This document shows positions 9,968 to 21,800 of a stretch of DNA of 64,000 nt, piece after piece (the stretch's first letter is position 1; each line of letters begins with the position of its first letter). The position numbers and the translations under genes were made by a program. The notes below the pieces were generated by a model. The model was not told the origin of the DNA. It made no database searches and saw only the letters and a list, made by a program, of their open reading frames with translations. The stretch covers positions 57,006,507-57,070,506 of the forward strand of contig CP092863.1 in the NCBI GenBank assembly GCA_030710605.1, given 5' to 3'. Source of the DNA: Cordylochernes scorpioides (taxonomy: Eukaryota; Arthropoda; Arachnida; Pseudoscorpiones; Chernetidae).

Positions 9968-11850
9968 TTAATTCGTTTCGTCCCGAAAAGGACGGACTTC
10001 CCCAGCGGCGCTGATCAGTGGCTCTTTGAAGGGGGCTAGTCTGTTGAAATGGACAACCTTTGGTTTAGACTGGGATGAGCGTTGTATCCTAAATACGAAA
10101 TCGTTTAACTTCTTCACAATTCGAAATGGGCCTTCCCAGGATTTTTGTAGCTTAGGCGAGAGACCTTTCTTCCTTTTCGGGTTGTACAACCAGACTATCG
10201 GTAGGCCATCAGAGGAATAAGCAGTTGACTGTCCCAGTCTCTTCGGTTCTGGGCGACGAAGAGACTGAGTTGACTTGCTAAGGTTCTATTAAATCTTTCG
10301 ACCATGCCATCGGACTGGGGGTGTAAGGGAGTGATCCTTGTTTTATTGCTTCCGAGAGGTTTACACATTTGGGCAAAAAGTCTCGACTCGAAATTTCTCC
10401 CTTGGTCAGTGTGGATCTGCAAGAAGACACCGAACCTACTGAAGAACTGGCTAATTAAGGTTTCAGCAACTATTTCAGCTTTTTGTTCAGCAAGTGGAAA
10501 TGCTTCCGGCCATTTGGTGAAATAATCCATTGCAACTAGGATATAGCGGTTCTCCTTGTCACGTCGCGACAATGGTCCCATGATGTCGATAGCGATCCTC
10601 TTGAACGGGGCTCCCACGTTGTAAGTATTGGGTTTGGCCTATTTCTGGAAGCTCATTCAGTACACTCTCGTACCCATTTTTCAACACTGGCACGGCATCC
10701 AGGCCAGTAAAAGCGTTATTTCACTTTTCCAAATGTATTTGCAATCCCAAAATGTCATCCGCTAGGGCTATTGTGCAGCTCTTTGAGGACGGGAGGTACT
10801 CGTGATTGGGGAAGGATCATCTTCCATTCAATGTATTGACCATCTTCACTCTCCCATTTCCGGTAGAGAACACCACCTCGAAGTTCGAGCGAGTCCCATA
10901 AGACCCAATAGCTCTTGGTGATTGGGCTGCAGGATGCAACATCTTCCCATGCTGGCCTGTTGGTCCCGGAATTTAGAAAATTCATGACGGACCGAAAATC
11001 AGCGTCTTCAAGCTGATATTTTCTCATTTCCACGGGACTCCATTCGTCTGACTTGAGTTCTTCTGCGAGGGCAAGTTGACGAATATTGATCTCAACTTGT
11101 GCCTCTGCCTTGGAACAATGCTTGCAGTTCACTATGCATGGTCGTCTCGAGAGAGCATCTGCGTTCCCGTGAGATTTCCCTTTCCGGTGCTGGATCTCCA
11201 TGCCATACTCTTGAAGTCGCTGAATCCATCTAGCTAGCTGTCCCTCTGGGTTCTTGACGTTTAACAGCCATCGTAGAGCTGTATGGTCTGTTCTAAGAAG
11301 ACACTTCTGCCCGTATAAATAATGGTGGAAATGCTCAATCGATTTGACGATTGCCCGCAACTCTCTACGGGTTACACAGTAGTTTCTCTCAGGTTTGGAC
11401 AGAGTCTTACTGAAGTAAGCTAAGACACGTTCTACTCCACCCTGGATTTGATATAGAACGGCTCCAATCCCCGTGTTGCTGCATCTGTGTCCAAGATGAA
11501 TTGCTCACTTGGATCAGGTAAGGCTTGCATCACCGTCCTTGCAGCACCGTCTCCCCAGACGCTCGAAGGTGGAAGGGGCGTTGAATAGCCCAAATGGCAT
11601 TACCTTGAACTGCAAAGCCCGTTTCCTGCCGTGAAGGCTGTATTTTCTCTGTCTTCTGGGTGAATGCTGACTTTTAGCCGCTTTTGAGATCCAAAGTGGA
11701 GAACCACTGCGATCCGGATAGAGTGTCGAGCGTAGCATCAATTCGGGGCAGAGGGTAGGAATCCTTTTTGATTAGATCATTTAGACGTCGATAATCCACA
11801 CAAAAACGTGTGGAGCCATCTTTTTTCTTTACAAGCACAACGTGTGTGCG
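9968..11850 (-). pseudogene. Gypsy element B: RT, RNase H and integrase remnant
   Basis: Minus-strand Ty3/Gypsy pol of a family different from element A. In order from 11850 downward: RT fingers ([19 protein letters not shown], then a STLDLKSG palm start), a rearranged RT stretch to ~11400, RNase H and tether (10755-11360; LLRTDHTALRWLL, GKSHGNADALSRR), integrase core (10195-10617; DIMGPLSRRDKENRYILVAMDYFTKWPEAFP, and the second D in HTDQGRNFES; E in GMVERFNRTL), and the integrase C-terminus (9968-10189; SWEGPFRIVKKLNDFVFRI), ending in TAA at 9968-9970. The RT palm with YxDD is missing and several frameshifts are present. The 5' side stops at about 11850; no LTR was found on either side. Confidence 0.9.
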
Positions 11851-11859
11851 TTCAAAGTT

Positions 11860-12221
11860 TCTAAGAAAACAATGTGGATTATTTGTGGATACAGCTTAGT
11901 ATGGTATATATATTATAATATTTTAAAGAGTACATAAGTAACTATATACAGTATATGGACTTGCCTTCATTGTCCCGCCACCAGAAGGATCCTCCTCGTC
12001 ACCGTCTTCCCGGTCAGTTCATACGGCGCCATGCCCGGAGCCCACTTCCTGTAGCCAACTTGTCGCGTCTGTTATCACCGCCGTTCTCTTTCTGACTGTC
12101 CTCCCCACACACACGTGGGCCATCCTCCTGCCTCTCGGATATCTTGTCATACAGTCAGGAATTATCCTTATTACAATATTATTCCTCAATGATTTGAGGA
12201 ATCAATTTTTACTGTTTCTCA

Positions 12222-12225
<4 letters not shown>
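11860..12225. other. unassigned segment with GC-rich block
   Basis: Beyond the Gypsy B truncation an AT-rich stretch leads to a GC-rich block at about 11960-12150 with no recognised domain on either strand. It may be leader or LTR-like sequence from a retroelement, but no matching copy exists in the window. Confidence 0.35.

Positions 12226-12268
<43 letters not shown>
12226..12268. repeat. (TA)n microsatellite
   Basis: Uninterrupted TA dinucleotide tract of about 43 bp. Confidence 0.97.
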
Positions 12269-12270
<2 letters not shown>

Positions 12271-12448
12271 ATAATTTGTATATAATTAAATGCAACCCCG
12301 ACCCACTATGTATGTACCATGTATGATTTTCAAAGACTTAATAAAGAACAAGGTAACTGGAGGGAAGCAAGTAGCATTAAGATATAGGAAGTAGACCTAA
12401 GGCTGGCACGACTATTCTGGGCACCCCTGTGTCAATATTGCAGGGGCA

Positions 12449-12650
12449 GAAACCGGACGTCTCTAGTGACCAGAAGTTATAAATGTTAAAGCTAACACCC
12501 AATATTTCCGGCAAAGACAGGACGTATCCAATATCCACAGAAGTTACATTAGTATAGAGACACCCCATACTTCCGACCCAAGATAGGACGTATTTGATAA
12601 CACGGAAGTAAATAAAGTCAAAATAGCACTCGATACTTCCTATCAAGCAG
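12449..12650. repeat. degenerate 66-bp tandem repeat, three units
   Basis: Three head-to-tail units of 66-67 bp. Each opens with GGACGT, has an AGAAGT or GGAAGT core about 20 bp in, and closes with ATACTTCC or ATATTTCC. The opening GGAAGT and closing ACTTCC are inverse complements, so each unit can fold on itself. Divergence between units is substantial. The surrounding 12360-13140 stretch is GC-richer than background and otherwise unassigned. Confidence 0.7.
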
Positions 12651-13144
12651 ACCACAGCTTTCATCAAGGAAAGCCGCGGGCCAATCAAAAGATAGCATCT
12701 AAATAGGTCAACCAATAGGGAAAAAGCATGTGATCATCTCTCAACCAATCATAGAGAAACGGAGTCTTGGTGTTAAATCGAAAGGCAAGGATGGTCAGTT
12801 AGGTTTTCGCTCTCATAGGAACAACACCTGCAGTAGCGACTTGGCTCCCACCGAGTTCGGATCAGCCTTCGACTTGCTCCCACCAAGGTAACATCTGTTC
12901 TAGAGATCTCTCTCTCAGCTCAGCTCATAGCTATGTCAATCACCGCCATGTGATCAGATAAGGAACAATCAAACCCGCTCCTTCTCAAACCTTCTTCCCT
13001 CCAATCCAGTTGCCTTTTATTTTCAAACCTCATCATGTGTCCTGATTATTCCTAACTGTGTGCTTCACTTACCACTCAACGACTGCGCTTCAACCAAATA
13101 TCACCATTCGCATCCAACAACAAGAAATTCCGCAACGATATTGC

Positions 13145-13146
<2 letters not shown>

Positions 13147-13212
<66 letters not shown>
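13147..13212. repeat. (TA)n microsatellite
   Basis: Uninterrupted TA tract of about 66 bp. Confidence 0.97.
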
Positions 13213-13217
<5 letters not shown>

Positions 13218-13559
13218 TCAATATATTAGTCATTTCTGACTTTATGTTTCTTTATTACGTTTCTCTAAAGCTGGTTTATTTTTCTTTTGAGCTGCACTTT
13301 TGGGTCATGCTACCATCATCCAGATGCAATCCATACGATTCAATTAGTCCTTCGTTATTATGGGGTCTGTTGAATAGCATTGGCACCGAAAGCTAGCCAA
13401 ACTTAATTTAATAAAGATATTTATCGCTTTAAATAATCATCGATATTTGTTATTTCGTCCAAAGGATAAACATCCTTTTGAATTACCAATGAAGCTGCCA
13501 ATTTATTTCCGGATTCATGAGACTTTCTTTTTTTTTCAAACAATTATAGTTATTTGTGT

Positions 13560-14000
13560 AAATTTCTCAAACACGTAGAGAAATTGGCTTCGAATGACTT
13601 CTACTCTCTTTCCTTCCAGTGTTTTCAATGAATTTCTTTACTTGCTTCTACGATGTTTCTTCCATTTCTCTTCATCTTTTCTCGTGTTTTATTGATTTGC
13701 TTTTAGTATTTGAAGACCTGGAAACGCTTCTCTTGTTTTTCTCTCGATGTTCTAAAGCCATCGTACAAAAACAGAAAAATATTTTTTTTTTAATATCTTC
13801 CGAGATTTTATCAGCAATTACTAATTTCTTACTCTTTGAATCAAATTGTCTCAAGGACTCTTGCATGCTCTCTTTTGTATTATCATATTTAATTTTATCA
13901 AGTGCTTGTTTAGAGCGATATTAGTGGCAAGTCGTTTATATGCTGAAAACTTCATTCGGTTTCTTCCAAGCCTCAGACGGTTTCGCATTTCTTCATTTGG
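13560..14000 (-). other. possible decayed coding remnant, unrecognised
   Basis: The minus strand shows lysine/arginine-rich broken frames (for example RNRLRLGRNRMKFSAYKR near 13930-13990 and QESLRQFDSKSKKLVIADK near 13810-13870) with several stops and shifts. Composition resembles a decayed retroelement gag or structural gene, but no diagnostic motif is present. The plus-strand frame at 13619-13924 is low-complexity Phe/Leu/Ser and looks like the shadow. Assignment is open. Confidence 0.25.
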
Positions 14001-16284
14001 CTTGATGCTTTCGGCAATAAAATAAGCGATATGACGACCATTGTTCTAAAGGTCACATAGAATTTCCAACGGCTCTAAAGCGAAAGTAAATCTATTTACT
14101 TCGAAATGCTTAAATGGTCATATGATACATATTTTATTTATTGAGAATAATGGCGAATTTATTAATTCATATAAATAATCTATATATTTACGAAAAATAT
14201 TTGTTACCGTTAAATATACATGTTAAATCGCACACACAATAATCTAATAGTTATTTTATTAATTAATTTATATTATTAATTAATAAATTTATATTTTTGT
14301 GTATATCGTGTTTCCTTCTCTCCTATAAAAGGACGTTCGTGCTCGAAAGCTGGAAATTGAAGATTTAGAAAAAAAACTTTTTTCCTGAAAGCCTGATATT
14401 TTCACTTTAATGTATGTTAATAACCCTGGCAATTCTGGCGTTTCGCGCCCCAGGAACATGGGTGTTGGCCATTTCAAAATAAGGAATAATCTTTAAAAAT
14501 ATGACAAATTATTTCTGATTAAAACATGAATTTCACAGGTACAAATATATTGTTGTCTACTGTAAATCAATGGTAAAATGTATGTTAAATTAGTATTTTA
14601 CTTTGTATTAATATAATTTACAATATAATTTATTATAAAATGAATAAAGCTTCCAGGGTTAAGTTTCTTGTGCAACTTTAATTTTCAAGCTTTCGGACAT
14701 GTCAGTCTTTCAACAGGATTATCACGTTAAAAAATTAATAATAAATACTTTATAATAGAATTAATTGAGGGGGGTTGGTGTACATATTTATAATGTAATT
14801 CATGTTTAGGCTTTGAGAAAATATTCAACTATATAACTATTTAACTGTGAGAAAAAATATATAAAACACACACAACGCGGTTTTAAAAGTTATTCTTAGA
14901 ATATTATGATTTAAAAAATATTTTCTGATAATACAAATTTGTTATTTAATTTTAAATATAAGTATTATTTAAAAATATTACAATATTTTCAAACTCTTCA
15001 TTTATATACATAAAGCTTCTTTTTTTTTTAAATATAAAATACCTTTTGAAGTGAGGCAATACATTTTTAGAATTTACACAACTATTATTTTTTCTGTTAA
15101 AAAAAGGAATTTGAAGAGAGATAAAAAAATAAATCTATTTTCTCAAAATAAATAAAAACTACAAAGTGGGAAATACGCCGTCGTAGTTTATCCTATAATC
15201 GGCTCATTCTCTCTAGCCATTTGGAGTTTCTTGCTCGTGGAGCTTTGTTCTGATTTTCACAAGCCGGGTTCTCATTCTTAAAGTAAAATAATATATATAT
15301 ACTATATACAACGTTGGACTATCGAACATGCGACGTACATTTTCGTGTATATCTAAACCAAAATACAAGTATTTCTTTACATATTTAGGTCTAAATTTAT
15401 AATATATAGCAGAAATATTATATTTGGTTTAATATATTGTTTAAAGTATTTTAACTTATAAATTTTAAAAACTTTAAAACATGGTTTTGAAGATAGACGA
15501 TGTTTATATAATAATTCGATATCGGCTTACCACGCGTGACTGGTAAACTCGCACATCGCTAAGCCGCCCAATTAGAAGTAGAAAGTGCACCTTACCGTAA
15601 TACGCAGTTGTTCGTTGAATTTAAAAACATCACCGCACGCTGGTGTGCACGCATGAATTTTTTCGATATCCAAGGTGTATCGCCGTTCAACATTTCAGTA
15701 ATTTGTTAAAAACTAATTCCTCTATTTTTCGAAATTTGAGATATTTGACATTTCTAGTAGTCTTTGGTATAAATGCATAAGAGAATTCTATCGATGATTC
15801 AATATTTTCTTTATAGATGACGTTACAAAGCCTCAAAGGAGTTCTCTGGACACAGAATTCCTCATCCTATTATATAGATAGATATCTTGCAATATAATAT
15901 AGTAGTTTATTTGAAATATGATATTTTTTATAAGATGCTATATCTATTCGAATTCGATTTTCTAGATTACAATAGGTTTTGTGAAATCATTTTTCTCGAC
16001 GTTTTCAATAAAAACAACAAAGAGTATGCTAGATATATTGAAACCCTAGATCAATGAACCGGAAATGTGCAATATTTAGCCTGCACTCTGAGGAATAAAG
16101 GAAAATATTTTTATTTGAAATCGATTGGTATACTTCGATCCAGAAAAAAAATCCATTTTATATTTATTCAACCTCGGACTCTGAAAGGTGGAAAATATTA
16201 GTTATTTATATAGGAATTAATTTAGTGGTCGGGGTGTAGATAATTATAATATTGCATAAAATAATTTTATATTTTCATTTTCAG
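14001..16284. other. unassigned AT-rich sequence
   Basis: No gene identified apart from the hammerhead-like motif at 14686-14718. The stretch at about 15160-15280 and that at 15520-15660 are less AT-rich but carry no recognised frame or repeat partner. Confidence 0.5.
14686..14718 (-). other. degenerate hammerhead-like motif (Penelope type)
   Basis: On the minus strand: CCTGTTGA, then a GAC...GTC hairpin (AAGACTGACATGTC), then CGAAAGCTTG. This is the order core box, stem II, GAAA box, but the core reads CTGTTGA where CTGANGA is required, so it should not cleave. It resembles 59977-60009 along about 60 bp, including AATCCTGTT-type and GTGATA flanks, so both are copies of one repeat, plausibly decayed Penelope pseudo-LTRs. 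Confidence 0.45.
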
Positions 16285-16355
16285 GACCAGGAGTTCTGCA
16301 GGCACAATTGACAATCAAAACACTTTTAAGGACAACTAGTAAAGGATACACACAA
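16285..16355 (+). CDS. candidate host exon (71 bp)
   Basis: A T-rich tract ending TTTTCATTTTCAG at 16272-16284 is followed by 71 bp that stay open in one phase (two leading nucleotides, then PGVLQAQLTIKTLLRTTSKG and three more codons), and then by the strong donor GTAAGG at 16356. Acceptor, open phase and donor agree with an internal exon entering after the first codon base and leaving at a codon boundary. The piece is less AT-rich than its flanks. I do not recognise the peptide and found no partner exon in the window, so this may be one exon of a gene with long introns. Confidence 0.45.
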
Positions 16356-16906
16356 GTAAGGATAAAGTATAAAATTATTCATATAATATTTAAAATAAAT
16401 CTCTTCACAGTTTTAAAATACATCAAAGGCGTTTACTTTTATATTTATGAATACTTAAGTCTCTGCGTTAATATAACTTTTTATCTTCAGACTTGTAAAA
16501 GAGTTTCATTGAAATACACATCAAATAATGAATATCAAATTATTCGAAACAAATATTTTTGTGTATCTTTAAATATAAAGAGTGTGTTACACATACACAC
16601 CGCCTGAATTTATAAAAATATAACAGAATCCCTTTATAAAACCATAAATATAATATATTGCTCAGATTATTTACAATTAACTCTTTCACATTTCCAAGCA
16701 CTTTCCTTCTACAAAGCAACTTGAAGAAGACGCCAAAAAAAATATTTTTAGGACATTTCGATCATCGTCTTTCAAAATACCACAGGTAATGGTCAATAAA
16801 TTAAATAATGCAATAGTAAATGATTGATAAATTCATTTACTGATTGACTTATTTCAATAATTTCATATCGCTAATTTCATCCACGTATACAGGCATTACT
16901 TTGTGC

Positions 16907-17253
16907 ATCTAGAGCAGTGATTCTCAACCACTGTGCCGCGGTAATTTTGTGTGCCGCGAAATTCTAAAAATGTGCCGCCGAATTTTAGTCATATGATTAT
17001 GTTCACGTTTGTATTGGTTTTTCTTTTTTTTTTTTTCTTTTTTTTTACTTTTTAAAATAACGAAATTAGCAAATTGAATGTTAGAGATGTATATTACTTA
17101 TATTTTGCATAGAAATATTGATACATAATTTGAATTTTCTTGCATTCAAGTTAGCAAAAGTTTGCCGCGAAATTCTAAAATTGTGCCGCCAAATTTTCAA
17201 ATCTTTAAAATAGTGCCGCAACAAAAAAAAGGTTGAGAATCACTGATCTAGAG
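16907..17253. mobile_element. hAT-family MITE with 8-bp target duplication
   Basis: Element 16915-17245 (331 bp) bounded by 15-bp inverted repeats, CAGTGATTCTCAACC on the left and GGTTGAGAATCACTG on the right. Both flanks carry ATCTAGAG (16907-16914 and 17246-17253), a perfect 8-bp duplication as made by hAT transposases. The interior repeats TGTGCCGC-type phrases near both ends and has no coding capacity, so it moves only with a transposase in trans. The unmutated duplication implies modest age. Confidence 0.95.
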
Positions 17254-18199
17254 TATAATTGTATATCTATACATGCCTATCTCGTCCAGTGTCTATTTCT
17301 ACTCTTGTGTGAATATCAGCAACGAATAATTTAATTAAAATGACGGTAATATCTCTATTCGCTATGGAAGAAGAAATCAAGTCGGGCAGAAGAAATTATT
17401 CACATTATATTATAAAGAAGCTCTTCTCCCCTACCCGTGTTTCATCGTCTAAATAATTATGTTGTTTGAAATATTATATAGATAGAGTATATATTTTCAA
17501 TGAATTATTTTTGATGTCCAGGCAACTCAATTCCGCCCAAAATTCTTTCGACAAGAAGTTGACTTAGGTGTTCCACTTTGCCTGAACTTATGATTCTTGT
17601 GAGGTCGAGTTTTATTGGCTCGGTTGTTAGAGATACACAGAGTGTTGAAATTTTAGATAAAAAGACCACATGGTATGTTATTGATTAGAGTTTGAACGTA
17701 AAATTGGAGTAGGGAAGTAAAATAAAGTAAATAAAAATATTAAGAGTATTTTGATGATAAAATATTATCTGTTTTATGAATAAGAATATATATTATTTCA
17801 AGTTTTAGAAAAATATATGAAAAATATTAGACGCATCTATCTCAGGTTGTATTATTTTTACTGATTTAAATATATTGAATGAGATGTTTTAAAATATTTT
17901 ATTCCATAGTAGAAGGAGGAATCTAATTCACGATATCGTGCTGCCATCTACATTTGGTTTCTGTAACTATTTTCCTATTTTAAAGAATTTCGTATTATTA
18001 GAATGATTTGAATATTTGAGGTGAGTTTTGGTTATCATATTGACATAAAAATGGTTAATTTTGTAATGTGATCAAATATTTATTTCATTAAATCACACTT
18101 TTTATTAGGGAGAAAAATAATTAACTTGAACACTATTGTTATTTTGTAGTTTATTTAACATACTAAAAATTAAGATAATATTTTATTTTATTATCTTTA
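17254..18199. other. unassigned AT-rich sequence
   Basis: No frame, repeat partner or element end was recognised. It probably contains the far end of the Copia 3' LTR, whose outer limit could not be placed. Confidence 0.45.
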
Positions 18200-18363
18200 C
18201 CAAAATTACAAACATGTTAATTAGAGAATATCAAAACTAACAAAATGTAAACATTAGAGCTATACACATTCCTTTCTTCTGTACTGCCAGGGTTGCTGAA
18301 ACACATTTATTTTAACACCCCCTCCCTCAATTGGTATTTTCACAAATGTCAATTGCACAATTT

Positions 18364-18562
18364 TCACCCCATGTTGGAAAGTTTGATGAATTTGTTCAAC
18401 ATGTCTTTACATAAAGGTTTAGTTAACATGTCTGCTATGTTTCTGCATCCCTCATTGTAGTCTATTTCGATTATGTCTTTGGCCAATAAACCCTTTATTT
18501 ATTGAGTTTTTATATCAATGTGTTTACTACTTTTCAAATGTTTTGGCCATGCAGATAGCACT
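18364..18562 (-). pseudogene. Copia element: RNase H C-terminal end
   Basis: Last part of a Ty1/Copia RNase H on the minus strand, ending at TGA 18364-18366. It reads like the family's terminal block: SSKHIDIKTQ, then NIADMLTKPL (the usual ADxLTKPL) and a short tail. It continues the frame interrupted at 24387 by the BEL/Pao insertion. Downstream is a polypurine run (GAGGGAGGGGG, minus strand) and a TGTTAAAATAAATG start that should be the Copia 3' LTR from 18317 downward; its outer end is not resolved. Confidence 0.85.
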
Positions 18563-18855
18563 TGTTAGCACGTTTTCTTTGAAGTTTCTTCTAGAAAGAA
18601 CGAGCTGACTCAATTCGATTCAATTCGATTTATTTCAGACAACAAAAGATAATTACATTACGATTTAATGCGATTTAGTTGTATATATAACACAAAAGAA
18701 AACAGAAGAAAAAAAACAACAAAAAGAATGATGATAAGTAATAATAAAATTCTATGAATATAAATTATAATTTATTAATAAAATACAATAATAATAATAA
18801 TAAATAAAACCTAACATATAGATTACTATAATAATGATAATAAAAAAACCTAACA
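18563..18855 (-). repeat. BEL/Pao 3' LTR (nested element)
   Basis: 293 bp. Pairs with 24080-24381; the length difference comes from indels in A-rich and AAT-repeat stretches. Confidence 0.95.
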
Positions 18856-18877
18856 TACTCCACCCCGGTGGACTAAC

Positions 18878-21800
18878 TTAGTCCTCAGCAAAAGGTAATG
18901 GTACTATTTCAGAGACAGTTCTAGTAAGGTGTTCTTGGTGCTTGGTCTTCACCTCGACGACTCGAACTTTTCCGTCTGCTCCCGGAAAGACCTTGGTGAT
19001 GCGACCAAGGCTCCAATATATTGCTGGTGGTGATATGGTATCCTTGAGCAAGATGAGGTCACCTTCCTTAATGTTGGGTGAGGATTTTTGCCATTTTAGG
19101 CGTTGTTGCAAATTGTTGAGGTATTCTCGATTTCAACGTTTCCAAAATACATTTTTAATTTTTTGATTTAGGCTCCAGCGGTCGAGGTAGTTTATCCGAA
19201 CATCATCATCATTAGATTCTGGAAGGGCAGTTAAGGGTCTCCCGATTAAGAAGTGTCCTTGAGTAAGAGGATTAAAATCGTCTGAATCTGAACTTAGAGG
19301 ACAAATAGGTCGCGAATTTAAACAAGCTTCTATTTGAGTTGTCAGAGTACTCAGCTCTTCAAATGTGAGTATCTGAGACTTTAAGCATCTGAGAAGATGA
19401 AATTTGAAGGATTTTATTCCAGCCTCCCAGATACCTCCGAAATTTGGGGCGGAAGGAGGTATAAAATGCCAGTTGATTCGTTCATTAGATATGAATTTTT
19501 GAATTGTTGAAGCTTTCAATATATCAAACTGCTCTCGGAGATGTTGTTAGCTCCCCTAAAGTTGGTCCCGTTATCACTAAATATATCAGAAGGTTTTCCT
19601 CGACGAGAAATAAACCGCTTGAGAGCTGCGAGGAAAGCCGCTGAAGATAGGTCTGATACAATTTCTATATGAATTGCTTTTGTGCAGAAACATACAAATA
19701 AAGCAACATATGATTTTAATTTTACTTTGGATCTTTTTTGATGTTTGGTTTCATCAAAAACGGTCCTGCAAAGTCGATTCCAGTTTTAGTGAACGGATTT
19801 GATTTCACAATTCGGTGCATAGGCAGATCTCCCATGATTTGCTTGGTAACTTGGCGTTTAGCCCTGAAACACACCATGCATTGATGGATTATTTTCTTGA
19901 CCAAACTTCTGCCTGCAGGAATCCAATATCGTAATCCTAGTGCTGACATGGTCAGTTGAAGACCAGAATGTAAATGATCCAGATGACACTGTCGCACTAT
20001 TAATTCCGTGATAAAATGATCTCTTGGCAATATTATTGGATGCTTTTCATCAAATTGCAGATTTGAATGACGTAATCTTCCTCCAACCCGTAATAGTCCA
20101 GATTCATCAATGAAAGGATTCAAAGATAAAAGCCTTGAGTTAGTTGGTAAAGATTTCTTTTGTTTGCAACAGGTAATTTCTGATTGAAATTCATAACTTT
20201 GGATGAAACGAATGATATTGTGAATTGAACTTGTTAATTCGCTTGTGAAGATAGATGTCTTTTCTTACTTTCATTGTAAGAACATTGGACATTGAATACA
20301 AATCTATAAATCCATGCTGTAATTCTAACAAGTTCGTTGATATTTGAGTATTTGAAAATGAAGTCTGGGAAAAGAAGATTAGTGGAATGAAAAACAGAGA
20401 ATGTTTTTCGTCTTTCACCTGAAATTTCTTTCGGAAAATCATATTGAGTTTGATTTGGATCTTCAAAGTTCACATCCGAGAGCCAAGTTGGTCCTCGCCA
20501 CCAAAGAGAGTGATCCACCAGCTCTGAAGGAGTTATACCTCTGGAAGCGCAGTCTGCAGGATTATCTTTCGAAATGACATAATGCCAGGAAGAATGTAAA
20601 GTCAATCTTTGAACTTCAGCAATCCTATTTCCGACAAATGGTTTCCAATGTCTAGATTCAGATTTAATCCAGCTGAGAACAATTTTGGAATCAGTCCATA
20701 AAATATACTCTATCAATTTGTAAGCATAAAGAATTGCGAATAGTATCATATAAAGTTGCGAGAAGAAGAGCAGCGCACAGCTCCAGCCGTGGTATGGAAA
20801 TCATTTTCAGAGAAACTACCCTCGTCTTGGAAGCAATCAGAGAAACTCTCACTTGGCCCGATTTGAAATGATATCTTATATAGAATACTGCCGCATATGC
20901 AACTTCTGAAGAGTCACAAAAACCATGAAGTTCAACAGAAAGTAAAGCTCCCCTGCACGAGAATTATCTAGGAATTTGAATTTTATTTAATACGGATAAT
21001 TCCTTTTCAATTTTCTTCCATTGAGAGCTCAAAGTATCAGGCAAGGGATCATCCCAATTCAACTTCTGTTTCCAAAGTGATTGAAGCAAAATTTTAAGAC
21101 GAACAATAACTGGTGACAACCAGCCTATAGGATCAAAGATTCTGGAGATGTGGGACAACAAATGTCTTTTAGAATTCGTTTGTTCTGGAATGTCATTAAC
21201 AAGAATCTGAAAAATGTCCAAGGAAGGATTCCAACAAATACCAAGTATTTTGACACATGAATCACTCTCAAAATCCCAAAGATTATGCCTATCTTCAACC
21301 TGTTCTGATAATCCAGAAAATACCTCTGGAACGTTTGATCTCCATTTCCTAAGAGAAAATCCGGCTGAAGAAAGAAGATTATTGACTTCACGAATATGAC
21401 ATGTAGCTTATTCAATTGTGTCTGCACCAGAAAGCAAGTCATCAACATAAAAATCGGTTTGTATTATTTTTGAGGCCACTGGGAAAGTTGACACCTTGTC
21501 CCTTACAAGTTGATGTAGGGTACGCATGGCGAGATATGGCGCACAAGACAATCCATATGTCACAGTCAGCAGTCTATAATCCAATAAAGGTTCTGATGGG
21601 TTTTTTCTCCATAATATTCTCTGGTAATCACAATCCCTAGAATCGATTCTTACTTGGCGATACATTTTCTCTATATCTCCTGAAAAAGCTATTGGGCGTG
21701 TTCGAAATCTTATCAGAATGTTGAAGATATCCTGTTGTAGTTTTGGTCCTACACGAAGAAAGTCATTTAGAGATTTGCCATTGCTAGTTTTGCAAGATGC

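Noticed and set aside
16308-16607. A 99-codon gene starting at 16308
   Set aside because: Only the first part is exon-like; beyond the GTAAGG donor at 16356 the frame is AT-driven low complexity.
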